Source: Chloroflexota bacterium (GTDB lineage: Bacteria; Chloroflexota; Anaerolineae; Anaerolineales; Villigracilaceae). Taken from it: a DNA stretch of 32,948 nucleotides. The stretch is taken from NCBI GenBank assembly GCA_021795965.1, contig JAJYOU010000020.1:1-32948 (forward strand). The letters run 5' to 3'. Shown in pieces: positions 8,824-14,780 of the stretch. Each line of letters starts with the position of its first letter. Positions within the stretch are counted from its first letter, which is position 1. Under the pieces are notes generated by a model that saw nothing but the letters and a program-made list of their open reading frames with translations, ran no database searches and was not told the DNA's origin. Made by a program: the position numbers and the translations under genes.

Positions 8824-9792
8824 TTATCGATCCACGGCAGGGGATGCGAGCATGACCTCCTGCCCGTAGAGCTTGCGGTGAACCGCGCTCAGCGCCCTGA
8901 CCTGCTCAAACGCATGGTAGGACGATCTGACCAGCGGGTTGGATTCGACCCACTTAAAACCCAGTCCGTAACCATATTCGCGCAGCTCGCTGAATTCTTC
9001 GAGCGTGTAGTAGCGTGAGATGGGGTAATGCCGCTTGCTCGGTTGCAGGTACTGACCGATCGTTAAAATATCCACATCCCAGCTGCGCAGATCGCGCATG
9101 ACAGCTTTAACCTCGTCCATTTCCTCACCCAGCCCCAGCATGATGCCAGATTTGGTCAGTACTTCAGCGTCCAGCTTGCGCGCGTTGGAAAGCGTGGCAG
9201 CTGCCCATTCATAATGATCCTGCGGTTGGATCTGTTTGAAAAGCCGTGGGACGGTCTCCACGTTATGGTTCAGAATCTCGGGTTTGGCTTCCATGACGAT
9301 TTTCAGAGCTTCGAGCGAGCCTTTGAAATCAGGGATGAGGACCTCCACTGAACAACCCGGCTGCAGTTCGCGGATGCGGCGGATGACCATTGCCAAAATC
9401 GGCGCACCGCCGTCGCGTCGTTCATCCCGGTTGACCGAGGTGATGACCGCGTGTTTCAGGTTCATTGATTTAACCGCCTGCGCCACCCGCTCCGGTTCCA
9501 GCCAATCCATCGGGTTCGGATTGCCGTGCTTGACATCGCAAAAAACACAGGAGCGCGTGCAGACATCGCCCAGCATCAAAAACGTCGCGGTTCCCGAGCC
9601 CCAGCATTCGCCCATATTGGGACACATCGCTTCTTCACACACCGTGTGGAGAGCCTTGGAGCGCATCAGACCATGCAGGGTCTGGAAGGTTTCGCCTGAA
9701 GGCGCGCGCACCTTGATCCATTCCGGGCGGCGCAGCGGGGTGGTATTTACCTGCTCAGGGGAGACACGATCACGAGTCGGACTAACAGTCAT
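8824..9792 (-). CDS. lipA: Lipoyl synthase, radical SAM
   Basis: It inserts two sulfur atoms into octanoylated carrier domains to form lipoyl groups, using two [4Fe-4S] clusters. Visible features are the auxiliary-cluster cysteines C52, C57 and C63 in [12 protein letters not shown], the radical SAM cysteines C78, C82 and C85 in CTRSCVFC, and the family-specific C-terminal serine ligand in RSSYHAFE. At 322 residues it has normal family length. The ATG complements 9790-9792 and has AAGGA a few bases upstream. It lies 65 bases downstream of the NfeD gene on the same strand. No lipB or lplA is in the window. Confidence 0.96.
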   Translation of the reverse strand: MTVSPTRDRVSPEQVNTTPLRRPEWIKVRAPSGETFQTLHGLMRSKALHTVCEEAMCPNMGECWGSGTATFLMLGDVCTRSCVFCDVKHGNPNPMDWLEPERVAQAVKSMNLKHAVITSVNRDERRDGGAPILAMVIRRIRELQPGCSVEVLIPDFKGSLEALKIVMEAKPEILNHNVETVPRLFKQIQPQDHYEWAAATLSNARKLDAEVLTKSGIMLGLGEEMDEVKAVMRDLRSWDVDILTIGQYLQPSKRHYPISRYYTLEEFSELREYGYGLGFKWVESNPLVRSSYHAFEQVRALSAVHRKLYGQEVMLASPAVDR

Positions 9793-9857
9793 GGGACATC
9801 CTTTTAACGTTAAATTGTCTAATTTTATCCTGCTACCATTGGAGTTGTATTAATCTT

Positions 9858-11177
9858 TCAAGAAATTTTCTTTCGGACAATCAAGCGCAGACCCTTGACC
9901 CGGGTGACTTGCACCTCTTCTCCGGGCAGGATCGGTTTTTCATTTTCATCCAGTTCTGCTGACCAGAGTTCGCTGTTGACCTGGACCTGCCCGAGCGGGT
10001 TGATCCAGACCTTCGCCACCCCGGTCGCACCCAGCAGGGTGCGCACCCCCGTGCTGACCGGCAATTTTTGGGCTTTGATCGCAATTGCCAGGATGGTGCC
10101 AAAGACCACCCCCATGATCAAACCCACCGTAATCACCAGGGGAACCGATACACGCTGAAATTCGGGCACCCCGGGCGAATTAAACAGCACCAGCGAGCCC
10201 AGGATGAACGAACCGATGCCCACCAGCGTTAATGCGCCGTGTGTGGGAGCTTTGATATCCAGAATGAAGAGGGTGAACGCCAGCAGCAGGAAAATGCCGC
10301 CCAGCCAGTTTACCGTCAGGTAGCCCAGCCCATAAACCGCCAGCGCCAGCGAGCAGACCCCCACGAAACCCGCCACCCAGCCCCCCGGGGTGGTGATTTC
10401 GATCAGGATTGCCAGCAGTCCGAGCGCCAGCAGCAGAAAAACCGTATCCGTTCTGATCAAAAAGTCAAGCATGGCTTCGCCAAAGGTCGGGAAGACCTCC
10501 TGGATGGTCGCGTTTGCCGTGTGCAAAACAAGCGTGGTTCCGCTCGCCAGGTGCACGGTCCTGCCATCCAGCTGCTTCAGTAAATCTGCCCGGTCGAGCG
10601 CGATAAAATCAATCAACCCGGCAGTCTTCGCTTCTTCAGCAGAAACAGCCCGGGCATTTTGAATGGTGTCTTCTGCCAGGGCAACCGCCGCCGGACCGCG
10701 CCACTCCGTCATGGAACGCGCCATGGCTTCCAGGACCTGCATTTCCTTGTTTTTCAAAGTCGGGTCGAGATCCTGCCCCTCGGCGCCGATCGGGCTGGCA
10801 GCGCCGATGACGGTCTGCGGGCTCATGGCAGCCACGTGACCCGCCATCGTAATCAATGCTCCCGCAGAGGCAGCCCATCCGCCCTGGGGTGTGACGAAGA
10901 CCGCCACCGGCACCGTGCTGGCGCGGATCTCCTGCACAATATCGGTCATCGCGGAGATGTAACCGCCGGGGGTGTTCAATTCAATGATCATCAAACCGGC
11001 CTGCTGGTCCGCAGCCATTTTCAGTCCGCGGGAAATGGTATCCCGCATTGATGGGGAAACATCTCCATTTGCCTTGAGGACGATGACCAGCGGGTTCTGG
11101 TTTTGAGCCATTACCAGGGGTTGTGAAAGCAAAAGCGCAGCCGCAACCAGCAAAATGGACAGGAGCATCTTTTTCAT
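9858..11177 (-). CDS. NfeD-family membrane protease, ClpP-class serine protease with C-terminal NfeD domain
   Basis: This is a 439-residue single-chain fusion of a ClpP-like protease domain, a membrane region and a soluble OB-fold NfeD domain. The order is a signal peptide (residues 1-24), a protease domain from about 28 to 230, four to six hydrophobic helices from about 235 to 365, and a C-terminal beta domain that includes GATGVAKVWINP and LPGEEVQVTRVKGLRLIV. The likely Ser-Lys dyad is S104 in GGWAASAG with K142 or K144 in LKNK, which matches the spacing of the archaeal homologue PH1510. Such proteins usually partner with stomatin-like SPFH proteins, but none is encoded here. The start has no Shine-Dalgarno sequence; see the promoter entry. 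Confidence 0.9.
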   Translation of the reverse strand: MKKMLLSILLVAAALLLSQPLVMAQNQNPLVIVLKANGDVSPSMRDTISRGLKMAADQQAGLMIIELNTPGGYISAMTDIVQEIRASTVPVAVFVTPQGGWAASAGALITMAGHVAAMSPQTVIGAASPIGAEGQDLDPTLKNKEMQVLEAMARSMTEWRGPAAVALAEDTIQNARAVSAEEAKTAGLIDFIALDRADLLKQLDGRTVHLASGTTLVLHTANATIQEVFPTFGEAMLDFLIRTDTVFLLLALGLLAILIEITTPGGWVAGFVGVCSLALAVYGLGYLTVNWLGGIFLLLAFTLFILDIKAPTHGALTLVGIGSFILGSLVLFNSPGVPEFQRVSVPLVITVGLIMGVVFGTILAIAIKAQKLPVSTGVRTLLGATGVAKVWINPLGQVQVNSELWSAELDENEKPILPGEEVQVTRVKGLRLIVRKKIS

Positions 11178-11183
11178 ACTTTA

Positions 11184-11189
11184 ATTATA
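11184..11189 (-). promoter_or_regulatory. -10 box for the NfeD gene (likely leaderless)
   Basis: On the minus strand a perfect TATAAT ends exactly six bases before the ATG, and the six bases (TAAAGT) contain no Shine-Dalgarno motif. The transcript would begin at or next to the start codon. The best -35 candidate, TTGGAT at 11209-11214, has a long 19-base spacer and is weak. Confidence 0.55.
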
Positions 11190-11651
11190 CGCCTGAACAA
11201 TCCCCCTCATCCAACCCGGGTGGCTGCCTGCCCAATCCAATCGACGGGGAAGTATTTCCCGAAATCGTCTGGAAGAGGTGTTTTTCGCCGCTATTGGGCA
11301 AGACCGCATAATTGTGGTCAATGGCACCGGAAAACACCCCTGAAAGCTTCTTGATGCTTGATTTCACGGGAAACCAGGCAGCTGCCGGCTGCGCCAGGAA
11401 GAGCATTTATCCAGTTTTTTTACTCCAGGAACCCGGAGGGAATGACGATTGATTTAAACGGGACCAGCCTCAAACGACCGCGTGACAGGATCAAATTTCG
11501 ACAGTTTAATATATTGCAACTGGTTAAAGATCGAATGCCGCTTGGGACAACCTCGCGCCAATCTGGGCTTTCATATTTACTTTTTATCCATCCTGAATTA
11601 AAATAACCATCCGCTTGAGGCGGTTTACGTGCTGATCAGGTGATATTCCAG
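11190..11651. other. Intergenic stretch, no supported gene
   Basis: About 460 bases lie between the divergent NfeD promoter and the first tRNA. Short open frames exist on both strands, but none has a credible start signal or recognisable product. The last part, from about 11580, would hold the promoter of the tRNA genes; no clear consensus was found. Confidence 0.5.
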
Positions 11652-11722
11652 GCGGGCATAGCATAGTGGTAGTGCGGTAGCCTTCCAAGCTACTTATACG
11701 GGTTCGATTCCCGTTGCCCGCT
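11652..11722 (+). tRNA. tRNA-Gly (TCC)
   Basis: The full cloverleaf can be folded by eye. The acceptor stem is GCGGGCA (11652-11658) with TGCCCGC (11715-11721), the D stem GCAT with GTGC, the anticodon stem GTAGC with GCTAC around CTTCCAA, and the T arm ACGGG-TTCGATT-CCCGT. The anticodon TCC is at 11684-11686. The discriminator base is T, as expected for bacterial tRNA-Gly. The CCA end is not encoded. Confidence 0.95.
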
Positions 11723-11803
11723 CTAAAGTGCAGAAGGTTGCAAGTTGAACGTTGCGCAGCACTCACAACCTCCAACTGCAACCTTTCACTTTCAGGTAGG
11801 TCA

Positions 11804-11876
11804 GGGCCCGTGGCGCAGTGGTTAGCGCAGGGGACTCATAATCTCTTGGTCGCTGGTTCGACTCCAGCCGGGCCCA
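11804..11876 (+). tRNA. tRNA with CAT anticodon, probably tRNA-Ile2 (lysidine-modified)
   Basis: The acceptor stem is GGGCCCG (11804-11810) with CGGGCCC (11869-11875), the D stem GCGC with GCGC, the anticodon loop CTCATAA with CAT at 11837-11839, and the T arm GCTGG-TTCGACT-CCAGC. The anticodon arm and variable loop (GACTCATAATC, then CTTGGTCGCTGGTTC) closely match what I remember of E. coli tRNA-Ile2 and match elongator tRNA-Met less well. It could still be elongator Met. It is not an initiator, since the three G-C pairs of the anticodon stem are absent. CCA is not encoded. Its 3' half is duplicated just downstream and twice more in the window. Confidence 0.9.
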
Positions 11877-11885
11877 CTAAATATA

Positions 11886-11944
11886 AAATCTATTGGTCGC
11901 TGGTCCCCATTGAGGGGATGGTATTCGACTCCAGCCGGGCCCAC
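11886..11944 (+). repeat. tRNA-derived repeat copy A
   Basis: This copy repeats the 3' half of the CAT tRNA (from AATCT in the anticodon stem to GGGCCCACT). One base is changed in the first part, and a 20-base insertion at 11905-11924 lies within the T loop. The insertion begins with the small hairpin CCCC-ATTGA-GGGG. It starts 10 bases after the intact tRNA. It cannot fold into a complete tRNA. Confidence 0.85.
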
Positions 11945-12042
11945 TTATTAAGAAAGTTCGATTGTATATTGCTGTTAACCGGTTAATTGGGGGATTGTTG
12001 AAGTTTAATTTGGAGACTTTATGCTTCAAGGATAACATACCA

Positions 12043-12426
12043 ATGAATAAATACGCCCAAGCTGCAATCGAAGCCACCAGACTTTGTATAAATAGTTCAT
12101 CTTCTTCACCACGGGTTGCTTGGGACATTATAACTACTCGCATCTTTGGCGCGAGAAGCGCTTCACAAAAGAAGGGTTGCCCACGCGATGCTTTTTTGGG
12201 ACTTTGCGAAGAAGGTCATATTAAGGGAATCTCGCCCGGAAATTATTGTAATTCGATAAAGAATAAGCAATATGCTTTATTGGCACTATCTCACCTGCAA
12301 AAGAACCCGAATCTCTCAAAACAGCCTGAACTACTTTGGAAACTTGTACTGAAAGGTGAAGGAAAAGTTCACAATAGTCAAATGGATGTCGTTACTTCTC
12401 TCTGGAATGCTGGATTACTCATTTAA
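12043..12426 (+). CDS. Small conserved protein resembling DUF6979
   Basis: This is a 127-residue soluble protein beginning MNKYAQAAIEATRLC. The frame is open upstream to 11962 on a TTG, but the ATG at 12043 has AAGGAT at 12028-12033, and the family-like sequence starts there. Motifs such as SPRVAWDIITTRIFG, SQKKGCPRDAFLGLCEEG, NKQYALLAL and VHNSQMDVVTSLWNAGL match my memory of a bacterial family of unknown function named DUF6979. No enzyme motif is visible. It is the first gene after the tRNA repeat and may be cargo of the accessory region. Confidence 0.72.
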   Translation: MNKYAQAAIEATRLCINSSSSSPRVAWDIITTRIFGARSASQKKGCPRDAFLGLCEEGHIKGISPGNYCNSIKNKQYALLALSHLQKNPNLSKQPELLWKLVLKGEGKVHNSQMDVVTSLWNAGLLI

Positions 12427-12450
12427 GGTTTCAACAGCCTGGTTTCAGAG

Positions 12451-12456
12451 TAAAAT
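12451..12456 (+). promoter_or_regulatory. -10 box for the PIN module (likely leaderless)
   Basis: TAAAAT ends six bases before the GTG start at 12463, with no Shine-Dalgarno sequence in between. The -35 region is weak (TTTCAA at 12429-12434, 16-base spacer). Confidence 0.4.
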
Positions 12457-12462
12457 GAAAGT

Positions 12463-12903
12463 GTGAAACTGTATCTGGATACCAGTGTTTATAATCGTCC
12501 TTTTGACGACCAGACTCAACCCAGAATCTGGCTTGAAACCCTTTCCCTAGCCTTGATTTTACAATGGATTGAGACCGGTGACGTTGAGTTGGTCAACTCA
12601 GCAGTTTTGGAATTCGAGAATTCGCGCAATCCACTGGTTTTACGCCGGGATTGGATGGCTCGTTGCTTACAACTGGCCAGCCTTTACCAGTCTGTTGATC
12701 CAAACATTCGTGAACGAGCTGAGTATCTAGAAAAAAAACACTTGGGCGCCATCGATGCCTTGCACCTTGCATCTGCCGAAGCCGCCGGTTGTGCTTATTT
12801 CTTGGCTTGCGATGACCGGCTACTTAAAAAACACAAATTGTTTAACCTAATAGCTATGAACCCGGTCGATTTTGTTCAAAAAGTAATCGGAGTTTTACCA
12901 TGA
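12463..12903 (+). CDS. PIN-domain protein, probable VapC-like toxin
   Basis: This is a 146-residue PIN-fold nuclease candidate. The metal-binding acidic residues of the fold are visible: D6 in KLYLDTSVYNRPF, a glutamate in SAVLEFENS, the aspartate in GAIDALHLASAEAAG, and the aspartates in FLACDDRLLKK. PIN proteins of this size usually cleave RNA and act as toxins of toxin-antitoxin pairs. The start is GTG at 12463 and no ATG alternative fits. The gene overlaps the next small gene by four bases (ATGA), so the two are coupled. The toxin-first order and the non-standard partner differ from classical vapBC. Confidence 0.82.
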   Translation: MKLYLDTSVYNRPFDDQTQPRIWLETLSLALILQWIETGDVELVNSAVLEFENSRNPLVLRRDWMARCLQLASLYQSVDPNIRERAEYLEKKHLGAIDALHLASAEAAGCAYFLACDDRLLKKHKLFNLIAMNPVDFVQKVIGVLP

Positions 12904-13115
12904 CAACCATCCATGTTCCAAGTGAGCGAGAGATCACCCAGGAAGCTGCCCAGGTTTTGATGCAACACATGAGCCCTGCCAAGGCAGCACGTTTCTGGGC
13001 TTCCTGGCAATTGGGTGAAGGGGATTATTTGGAAATTCGCCAACAATTATTTGGAAAAGAAACGGTGTCTTCCCTCTATGGACAAATTGAAGCCTTTCAA
13101 AAAAAGAAAAAGTGA
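12900..13115 (+). CDS. Small partner of the PIN protein, possible antitoxin
   Basis: This is a 71-residue protein whose start overlaps the PIN gene stop by four bases. The sequence includes QVLMQHMSPAKAARFWASWQ and YLEIRQQLFGKETVSSLYGQ and ends in a lysine run. It is predicted to be mostly helical. No ribbon-helix-helix or AbrB motif can be recognised. The antitoxin role rests on operon position alone. I recall similar small proteins next to PIN genes in Chloroflexota, but this is memory, not a search. Confidence 0.6.
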   Translation: MTTIHVPSEREITQEAAQVLMQHMSPAKAARFWASWQLGEGDYLEIRQQLFGKETVSSLYGQIEAFQKKKK

Positions 13116-13216
13116 CAAATAATATGGGGGATATGAACTGCCCAAAAAGAATGATTTTTTTGCGCTACGATCATAAGTAATTATTTTCGTGTGTTAACTT
13201 CCTTTCGATTTGGATC

Positions 13217-13268
13217 CGGCCCCCGATAGTCCCAAGCGGGCCGAAGCCTGACACGCCCGCCCGGCTTC
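13217..13268. other. GC-rich block with two adjoining hairpins
   Basis: Within the gap 13116-13345, which is otherwise AT-rich, a GC-rich block can form CGGCCC (13217-13222) with GGGCCG (13238-13243), loop 15, followed at once by GAAGCC (13243-13248) with GGCTTC (13263-13268), loop 14. One base is shared. There is no T tract for a terminator. It could be a structured RNA, an insertion scar or a repeat. The minus strand has an open frame through it without a start codon. Confidence 0.4.
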
Positions 13269-13345
13269 TACTCCCTTTTCCAAGTGGTAAAATTTACTTC
13301 ATATGAGTTTGGTTAAAGAATTTTCAACAAAGGAAAGACCGACAA

Positions 13346-13753
13346 ATGGAAACCGACGATAATACTGATATGTCAAAGTATGGATCTGAAACGAGAATAT
13401 TTTCAGCCGATGGAAAATACCAAATCGTATTTACAGATAAAGAATTATTAGAAAAAATCAATAAATGCAACCTCCCCTTTTCTTTATACAATTTAACCAA
13501 AGACTACATATTTGAAGTTGAGAATATTTTATTACCGCTAAAATCTCGGGCAGAATCTCTTTTCATTGAATCAAAAGGTGGAAGTGTTGTATCAAAAATG
13601 ACTTTAGAAGATTATTTCACCTTGCTTGATCTTGAAAAACGTATTGAAATTAGTGACAGATTTCTAAAAGCAAACCCGCTTGGAAAAGAAATAATTAAAT
13701 CAATTGATCAGGAAATACAAGACTTTTTACATGATCTTGATAACAAACACTAG
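13346..13753 (+). CDS. Hypothetical protein, AT-rich gene
   Basis: This is a 135-residue, mostly hydrophilic protein that I do not recognise. The start ATG at 13346 has AAAGGAAAG about 13 bases upstream. There is no signal peptide or membrane segment. The C-terminal half (LEDYFTLLDLEKRIEISDRF, then KEIIKSIDQEIQDFLHDL) looks helical with possible coiled-coil character. Codon use is strongly AT-biased compared with the nuo and dpp genes, which suggests recent acquisition. It lies between the PIN and YefM-YoeB modules. Confidence 0.6.
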   Translation: METDDNTDMSKYGSETRIFSADGKYQIVFTDKELLEKINKCNLPFSLYNLTKDYIFEVENILLPLKSRAESLFIESKGGSVVSKMTLEDYFTLLDLEKRIEISDRFLKANPLGKEIIKSIDQEIQDFLHDLDNKH

Positions 13754-13811
13754 ATTCTCATAGCAGCAGTAAATTTATATGTAAATATATAGCCGTATTG
13801 GAGCGCCCCCT

Positions 13812-13859
13812 AAAATCTCTCGGTCGCTGGTCCCCATTAAGGGGTCGCTGTTCACTCCA
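13812..13859 (+). repeat. tRNA-derived repeat copy B
   Basis: This 48-base copy runs AAAATCTCTCGGTCGCTGG and then TCCCCATTAAGGGG. It shares with copy A the inserted CCCC-ATT(G/A)A-GGGG hairpin, which the intact tRNA lacks, and then decays after ACTCCA, so the acceptor-stem part is missing. It ends two bases before the TTGACA of the YefM-YoeB promoter. The shared insertion shows that A and B come from a common modified ancestor and not independently from the tRNA. Confidence 0.8.
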
Positions 13860-13861
13860 TC

Positions 13862-13901
13862 TTGACAATACCCCGCTCTTGCTGTACAGTATATCTGTAC
13901 A
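13862..13901 (+). promoter_or_regulatory. Promoter and palindromic operator of the YefM-YoeB module
   Basis: A perfect -35 TTGACA (13862-13867), a 17-base spacer and TACAGT (13885-13890) form a sigma-70-type promoter. The palindrome TGTACAG-TATAT-CTGTACA at 13883-13901 covers the -10 box. From published work on E. coli yefM-yoeB, as I remember it, the antitoxin recognises palindromes with a TGTACA core, so this is the expected autoregulatory operator. Confidence 0.85.
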
Positions 13902-13915
13902 TGTCGGAGGACAAA

Positions 13916-14197
13916 ATGACTATTCAAACAACATATACCCAGGCTCGCGATGGACTCGCTAAATTATTGGACCTTGTCAATCATGATCGCGAAGTTGTCG
14001 TTATTCAACGCCGCGGAGAAGAAGATGTAGCCATGATTGCCGCCTCAGAACTGGAAAGCCTGATGGAAACTGCCTACCTGCTGCGATCTCCCGCCAATGC
14101 TGAAAGACTGCTTTCTGCTTTAGGTCGCGCATTAAAGGGTGAAGGCTCAGTAAAAAGCCTTGAAACTTTACGGCGAGAAGTAAACCTTGAGCCCTAA
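13916..14197 (+). CDS. yefM: YefM/Phd-type antitoxin
   Basis: This is a 93-residue antitoxin that should bind the neighbouring YoeB-like RNase and repress the shared promoter. The N-terminal Phd/YefM fold is evident in TTYTQARDGLAKLLDLVNHD and EVVVIQRRGEEDVAMI, followed by AASELESLMETAYLLRSPAN, the conserved linker before the toxin-neutralising tail. ATG 13916 is chosen because GGAGG lies at 13906-13910; the longer open frame upstream runs through the promoter. It overlaps the toxin start by 11 bases. Confidence 0.9.
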   Translation: MTIQTTYTQARDGLAKLLDLVNHDREVVVIQRRGEEDVAMIAASELESLMETAYLLRSPANAERLLSALGRALKGEGSVKSLETLRREVNLEP

Positions 14198-14456
14198 ACA
14201 ACGCCTGGCGGTATTTCAACCCGAATTTATTGAAGACCTGTGTTTCTGGGTTGAAACCGACCGTAAACTGGCGTTAAAAACATTGGAATTAATCGATGCG
14301 ATTTTGCGCGACCCGTTTAGAGGGATTGGCAAACCGGAGCCTTTAAAATATCTGGCGCCTGGGGCATGGTCGCGAAGGTTAACCCAGGAGCACCATATCG
14401 TTTACCTGGTGCGCGATGACCGCATAGATTTCCTGCAAGCCAGGTACCATTACTAA
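14187..14456 (+). CDS. yoeB: YoeB/Txe-family mRNA interferase toxin
   Basis: This is an 89-residue RelE-superfamily ribosome-dependent RNase. The family signature is nearly complete: GKPEPLKYLAPGAWSRRLTQ, EHHIVYLV and the C-terminal QARYHY, where H88 and Y89 correspond to the catalytic H83 and Y84 of E. coli YoeB, and E51 to E46. The start is a TTG at 14187 inside the antitoxin gene, so translation should be coupled. All expected catalytic residues are present, so the toxin appears intact. Confidence 0.92.
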   Translation: MSPKQRLAVFQPEFIEDLCFWVETDRKLALKTLELIDAILRDPFRGIGKPEPLKYLAPGAWSRRLTQEHHIVYLVRDDRIDFLQARYHY

Positions 14457-14532
14457 CAACCGCCGGTACTCTGCGAATTGGAACCTTGCACATCGAGCAC
14501 ATGCGATTTCCACCAATACACATTTTTCAAAC

Positions 14533-14564
14533 AAAAGACGCAGGTCATCGGATCTGCGTCTTTT
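14533..14564 (+). terminator. Terminator after the YefM-YoeB module
   Basis: AAAAGACGCAG (14533-14543) pairs with CTGCGTCTTTT (14554-14564), and the stem extends inward by a G-T, a T-A and a C-G pair. It is followed by TGTTTG, and A and T tracts on the two sides make it potentially bidirectional. Confidence 0.8.
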
Positions 14565-14578
14565 TGTTTGGAAGTGAA

Positions 14579-14671
14579 TTATTTGTACAGATCGAGGGTG
14601 TTAATATAGGTGGCAATCTGCCCATTCGTTAATAAACCCACTTGCAGGAAGGGCAACCCACCCATCCCTCC
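14579..14671 (-). pseudogene. Gene remnant, possible C-terminus of a cytochrome-like protein
   Basis: On the minus strand an open frame of about 30 codons ends in LLTNGQIATYINTLDLYK and a stop. The pattern LTxxQIAxYIxTL is reminiscent of the C-terminal helix of small c-type cytochromes. It is cut off upstream by a TGA at 14672-14674 and has no credible start. It lies just downstream of the decaheme cytochrome gene on the same strand and may be what is left of an adjacent gene. The identification is tentative. Confidence 0.3.
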
Positions 14672-14707
14672 TCAGAATGACCAGCCGATGATTGATTCCC
14701 GCCTGCA

Positions 14708-14743
14708 AAATCAACAAGGGCCCAGCAGGACCCTTGTTGATTT
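14708..14743 (-). terminator. Terminator of the decaheme cytochrome gene
   Basis: There is a perfect 13-bp stem, AAATCAACAAGGG (14708-14720) with CCCTTGTTGATTT (14731-14743), and a 10-base loop. It begins about 38 bases past the cytochrome stop in the direction of transcription. The T run on the minus strand is short (four T). Confidence 0.8.
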
Positions 14744-14780
14744 ACTTTTGTGGAATGAAACTCACCTGATCTGCTTACAT

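Noticed and set aside
11185-11406. Minus-strand open frame upstream of the NfeD gene
   Set aside because: It overlaps the NfeD promoter, has no start signal and no recognisable product.
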